A stretch of 7,891 bases of DNA, taken from an uncultured Bacteroidota bacterium (GTDB lineage: Bacteria; Bacteroidota; Bacteroidia; Chitinophagales; Chitinophagaceae). The position numbers and the translations under genes were made by a program. Under the pieces are notes generated by a model. The model did no database searches. It was not told where the DNA came from and was given only the letters and a program-made list of their open reading frames with translations. The stretch covers positions 1 through 7,891 of the forward strand of contig CAMLGR010000188.1 of assembly GCA_946479615.1 (NCBI GenBank), read 5' to 3'. Position 1 is the stretch's first letter. Each line of letters starts with the position of its first letter. Below, one piece after another: positions 5,659 through 7,891 of the stretch.

Positions 5659-6366
5659 ATGACAAGCCAATCATTATCCGACTTTATAGCGCAATTGCGC
5701 AGCACCGGGTTTGAATTTCCACTCCTCCAGCAATACCGTGCCGGTACCGTTTATATCATGCCTCATGCCGCCAAAGAAAATGAATGGAAAGATCTGGGCT
5801 CAGCAATGGAGGAACAATTATCATTGACCAGCTTTATCGGCAGCATACAGGATAAACTGGAAAACGAAATGGTCGTTTTCAATAACAGGTTGCTGGGTTA
5901 TATCGACAACCTGCAAAAAATATTTTCCGGTTATGCTGCAGAAGGACCTTACAGTACCCGTTATTTCAACCGGATGCTGTCTACCCTCAAAGCTTTCCAG
6001 GGATTGGTGGAACTGTATAGCCAGCGTGATAAAGAACTGGTATCTGCTCTGCGCTCATTGGCATCGGGAAGAGGCACTACGAATGGTCTTTCCGGTTCTT
6101 ATGCCAAAAAATTAAATGAATGTATGGAACACCGGGCCAGGTATACCAACCGGCTTCAGAAATACTACCAGGTATTTGATGATTTTCTTCACCACGAAAC
6201 GGATAAGAAGCAAGGCGTACAGGTGATCACACGCTCCGAGCAATACCTGATGAACCTTACCAGCCTTGTCGGTCAGTCGCTCTATCTTTCCAGGTCTATG
6301 GAAGAAATGCTGGATGAACTGAACAGCCGTTTACTGCTGGCACAGATGCAGGTACAATATAATTAA
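5659..6366 (+). CDS. Unrecognised all-helical cytoplasmic protein
   Basis: I do not recognise this 235-residue protein. It has no signal peptide, transmembrane segment or obvious catalytic motif. The first 45 residues hold an amphipathic helix (SLSDFIAQLRSTG) followed by a short strand-like YRAGTVYIMPHAA. From about 46 to the end it is heptad-like and helical (LGSAMEEQLSLTSFIGSIQDKLENEMVVFNN reads as one long helix in pieces). A Gly/Ser-rich break (about 132-146, SGRGTTNGLSG) separates two long helical halves, and a leucine-rich C-terminal helix includes RSMEEMLDELNSRLLLAQ. It has a single cysteine. A helical bundle or coiled-coil scaffold is the likely shape. The gene stands alone, with its own promoter candidate far upstream and a strong terminator 23 bases after the stop, so it is monocistronic. 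Coding use resembles its neighbours. A partner or role cannot be named. Confidence 0.8.
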   Translation: MTSQSLSDFIAQLRSTGFEFPLLQQYRAGTVYIMPHAAKENEWKDLGSAMEEQLSLTSFIGSIQDKLENEMVVFNNRLLGYIDNLQKIFSGYAAEGPYSTRYFNRMLSTLKAFQGLVELYSQRDKELVSALRSLASGRGTTNGLSGSYAKKLNECMEHRARYTNRLQKYYQVFDDFLHHETDKKQGVQVITRSEQYLMNLTSLVGQSLYLSRSMEEMLDELNSRLLLAQMQVQYN

Positions 6367-6389
6367 TAACGGTTTTAGTAATATAGAGT

Positions 6390-6414
6390 AAGGCAGCCGC
6401 GAGGCTGCCTTTTT
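6390..6414 (+). terminator. Rho-independent terminator
   Basis: AAGGCAGCC (6390-6398) and GGCTGCCTT (6403-6411) form a perfect GC-rich stem closed by the GNRA tetraloop GCGA (6399-6402), followed by a run of five T (6410-6414, partly in the stem). It closes the helical-protein gene and isolates it from the alpha/beta hydrolase gene. Confidence 0.92.
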
Positions 6415-6422
6415 CGTGTGCG

Positions 6423-6457
6423 GTATCACACAATATTGCAATAACTTTAAGTGATAC
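6423..6457 (+). promoter_or_regulatory. Inverted repeat around a possible promoter of the hydrolase gene
   Basis: GTATCAC (6423-6429) and GTGATAC (6451-6457) are perfect inverted copies 21 bases apart. Between them lies TAACTTTA (6442-6449), one base from the -7 consensus TAnnTTTG, 38 bases before the start codon. A repressor dimer bound there would block the promoter. No convincing -33 element is seen. Confidence 0.3.
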
Positions 6458-6487
6458 ATTCCGGCCATTTACTTCAAGAATACAACC

Positions 6488-7303
6488 ATGCAAAAAACAG
6501 GATGGACCTTATTGTTCCTTTTCAGTATGCAATCAGTATTTTGCCAGGCAAAAATCGAATACGGGAATAATAAAGCGGCCGGTAACTATTACCCGGTCCG
6601 TGGCATTAATATATATACCGAACAATATGGAACCGGTAAACCGTTATTGCTTATACATGGCAATGGAGGGAGCATCCGTTCTATGGCCAGTCTTATCCCT
6701 TATTTTTCGAAACAATATAAAGTCATTGCCGTAGACAGCCGCGCACATGGTAAATCGACTGATCCCGGTGATTCCCTGAGTTTTGAAATGATGGCGGACG
6801 ATAATGCGGCCCTGCTCGATCTGCTGCATATCGATTCTGCCTATGTGATCGGCTGGAGCGATGGCGGCATCATATCGCTCGTGCTGGCAATGCGGCATCC
6901 CGGCAAAGTAATCAAACTGGCTTCCACGGGCGCTAACCTCTGGCCCGATTCTACAGCGCTGATGCCTTCACTGTGGAAAGAAGAAAAAGAATACTATGAT
7001 TCGATGCACACGACCGCATTTACCACTGCCAGACAAAAGAACGACTGGAAGGTGTTTATGCTGGATTGGGTGCAGCCCAATATCCCCTTGTCTGCCTTAC
7101 ATGACATTGTTTGCCCCTCGCTTATCATCAGTGGCGATCGCGACCTGATCAACCTCGAACATACAATACAGATCTACCGGCATATTCCTCATGCCTATCT
7201 ATGGATATTACCTGATTCGGGTCATGGTACACTACAGGAACACAAAGATGAATTCAATGCCAAAGTGAATGCGTTTTTTAATAACGGGTTTCATCCCCGG
7301 TAA
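6488..7303 (+). CDS. Exported alpha/beta-fold hydrolase
   Basis: The 271-residue product has a signal peptide (about 1-20, hydrophobic 7-18, ending FCQ) and is expected in the periplasm. The alpha/beta hydrolase core is complete: LLLIHGNGGS (53-62) supplies the oxyanion loop, VIAVDSRAHGKS (79-90) is the usual strand after it, and the nucleophile elbow is Gly122-Trp-Ser124-Asp-Gly126-Gly. The acid is in SGDRD (Asp217 or Asp219), and the catalytic base is His246 in DSGHG. The lid region (about 150-205) is short. It is an esterase, lipase or related hydrolase; the substrate cannot be read. With a GH43 arabinanase-like gene 77 bases downstream, removal of acyl or feruloyl groups from plant polysaccharide is an appealing but unproven role. 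Cys19 is not in a proper lipobox (SVFC), so a lipoprotein is unlikely. Confidence 0.92.
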   Translation: MQKTGWTLLFLFSMQSVFCQAKIEYGNNKAAGNYYPVRGINIYTEQYGTGKPLLLIHGNGGSIRSMASLIPYFSKQYKVIAVDSRAHGKSTDPGDSLSFEMMADDNAALLDLLHIDSAYVIGWSDGGIISLVLAMRHPGKVIKLASTGANLWPDSTALMPSLWKEEKEYYDSMHTTAFTTARQKNDWKVFMLDWVQPNIPLSALHDIVCPSLIISGDRDLINLEHTIQIYRHIPHAYLWILPDSGHGTLQEHKDEFNAKVNAFFNNGFHPR

Positions 7304-7380
7304 TGCATCGATTTTACAGGATGCGGCAGGATAGCTGGCAATCGACAAGTGGATAGATTTAAACAATTTAAAATTGCCTC

Positions 7381-7891
7381 ATGCCATATCACCGCCTGTT
7401 TGTCTGTTTTTGTTTGATCCTGTGCGCTACCTCTCTTCATGCGCAAAATGATAGCATACCTGCTTTAAAAGGAGATCTCCGTGTTCACGATCCTGTGATG
7501 ATCAAACAGGGAAATACCTATTATATTTTTCATACAGGAAAAGGGATTTCCATAAAAACCTCGACAGATCGTATCACCTGGAAGAATGCAGGGCGGGTAT
7601 TTGATTCTGCTTCCTTACCGGCCTGGCATAAAAGTGATATTCCCAACCAGGATGGAAGCCTCTGGGCGCCGGATATTCATTTCAGTAACGGCCTTTATCA
7701 TTTATATTACTCCGTATCCGCCTGGATGAATTTTAATTCAAGCATTGGCTATGCAACCAATACCACGCTCGATAAGAACGATCCCGATTACAAATGGGTG
7801 GATCATGGGCTGGTGATCGATTTTAAGAATGGCGGCGAAAAGGTGAATGTTATCGATCCCAATATTTTTATTGATACGGATAAAAAAGAAT
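7381..7891 (+). CDS. Glycoside hydrolase family 43, arabinanase-like (5' part, runs off window end)
   Basis: The frame is open from the ATG to the window edge, giving 170 complete codons with no stop. A signal peptide (1-22) ends in SLHAQ. The mature start has GH43 five-bladed beta-propeller hallmarks: HDPVM with Asp37 as the expected general base, YYIFHTG (47-53), a kinase-unrelated TSTDRITW repeat-blade strand (60-67), SLWAPDIHF (93-101), LYHLYYSVS (105-113), SSIGYATN (120-127), and NVIDPNIF (156-163), in which Asp159 is the expected pKa-modulating aspartate. The catalytic acid glutamate would lie beyond the window. The combination resembles endo-1,5-alpha-L-arabinanases (GH43 subfamilies 4 to 6), which cut the arabinan side chains of pectin. 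Family members run about 320-350 residues in the core, so roughly half is present. It follows the alpha/beta hydrolase by 77 bases without a terminator, so co-transcription is likely. Confidence 0.9.
   Translation, partial: MPYHRLFVCFCLILCATSLHAQNDSIPALKGDLRVHDPVMIKQGNTYYIFHTGKGISIKTSTDRITWKNAGRVFDSASLPAWHKSDIPNQDGSLWAPDIHFSNGLYHLYYSVSAWMNFNSSIGYATNTTLDKNDPDYKWVDHGLVIDFKNGGEKVNVIDPNIFIDTDKKE

Noticed and set aside
5442..5705. Minus-strand open frame of 87 codons overlapping the start of the helical-protein gene
   Set aside because: It runs through AT-rich leader DNA and its hairpin, has low-complexity Leu/Ile/Asn content and no credible promoter or family.
6536..6547. Lipoprotein signal in the alpha/beta hydrolase (Cys19)
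   Set aside because: The residues before the cysteine are Ser-Val-Phe, not a lipobox, and the Cys-Gln-Ala site fits an ordinary signal peptidase I cut.
7305..7324. GCATC/GATGC hairpin after the alpha/beta hydrolase stop codon as a terminator
   Set aside because: Only five pairs, a 10-base loop and no T-tract; readthrough into the GH43 gene is more likely.

Overview
The window looks like chromosomal DNA from a member of the Bacteroidota, probably a Chitinophagaceae-type soil or plant-associated glycan degrader. The reasons are: several exported proteins whose signal peptides end in Ala-Gln or Gln, weak or absent Shine-Dalgarno sites, a perfect Bacteroidota-type -7 box (TAnnTTTG) at 5400-5407, and a set of glycan-active enzymes. 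The genus is inferred, not proven. No rRNA, tRNA, CRISPR array, transposase or phage gene is visible.

Layout. 1-111 is a leader with a short tandem/dispersed repeat (element A). 112-3169 is a two-gene operon: an exported DUF2264 protein and an exported GH2 enzyme of beta-glucuronidase type. 3170-3308 is a repeat-rich spacer (element C) between convergent genes. 3309-3560 (minus strand) encodes a small winged-helix-like protein, divergent from an exported ThuA-like protein at 3668-4492. 4493-4730 is a hairpin-rich spacer leading to a stand-alone response-regulator receiver protein (4731-5162). This is followed by a near-perfect long hairpin repeat (element B, 5206-5266) and an AT-rich gene-free stretch with a promoter candidate and a palindrome. 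5659-6366 encodes an unrecognised helical cytoplasmic protein, closed by a textbook intrinsic terminator. 6488-7303 is an exported alpha/beta hydrolase, and 7381 to the window end is the 5' part of an exported GH43 arabinanase-like gene.

How they fit. DUF2264, GH2, ThuA-like, alpha/beta hydrolase and GH43 products all appear to enter the secretory pathway. Together they suggest breakdown of a plant side-chain polysaccharide; arabinan- and glucuronate-bearing material such as arabinogalactan or pectin is the best guess. No SusC/SusD pair or sensor regulator lies in the window, so this is not a complete polysaccharide utilisation locus as seen here. The receiver protein and the helical protein have no visible link to glycan breakdown.

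The least ordinary material is non-coding. Three intergenic elements (A, B, C) share the core TAATCTCA flanked by short ACATAGG or ACAGAGG units, in inverted orientation in B and C. A run of hairpins with matching TTTC loops lies upstream of the response regulator.
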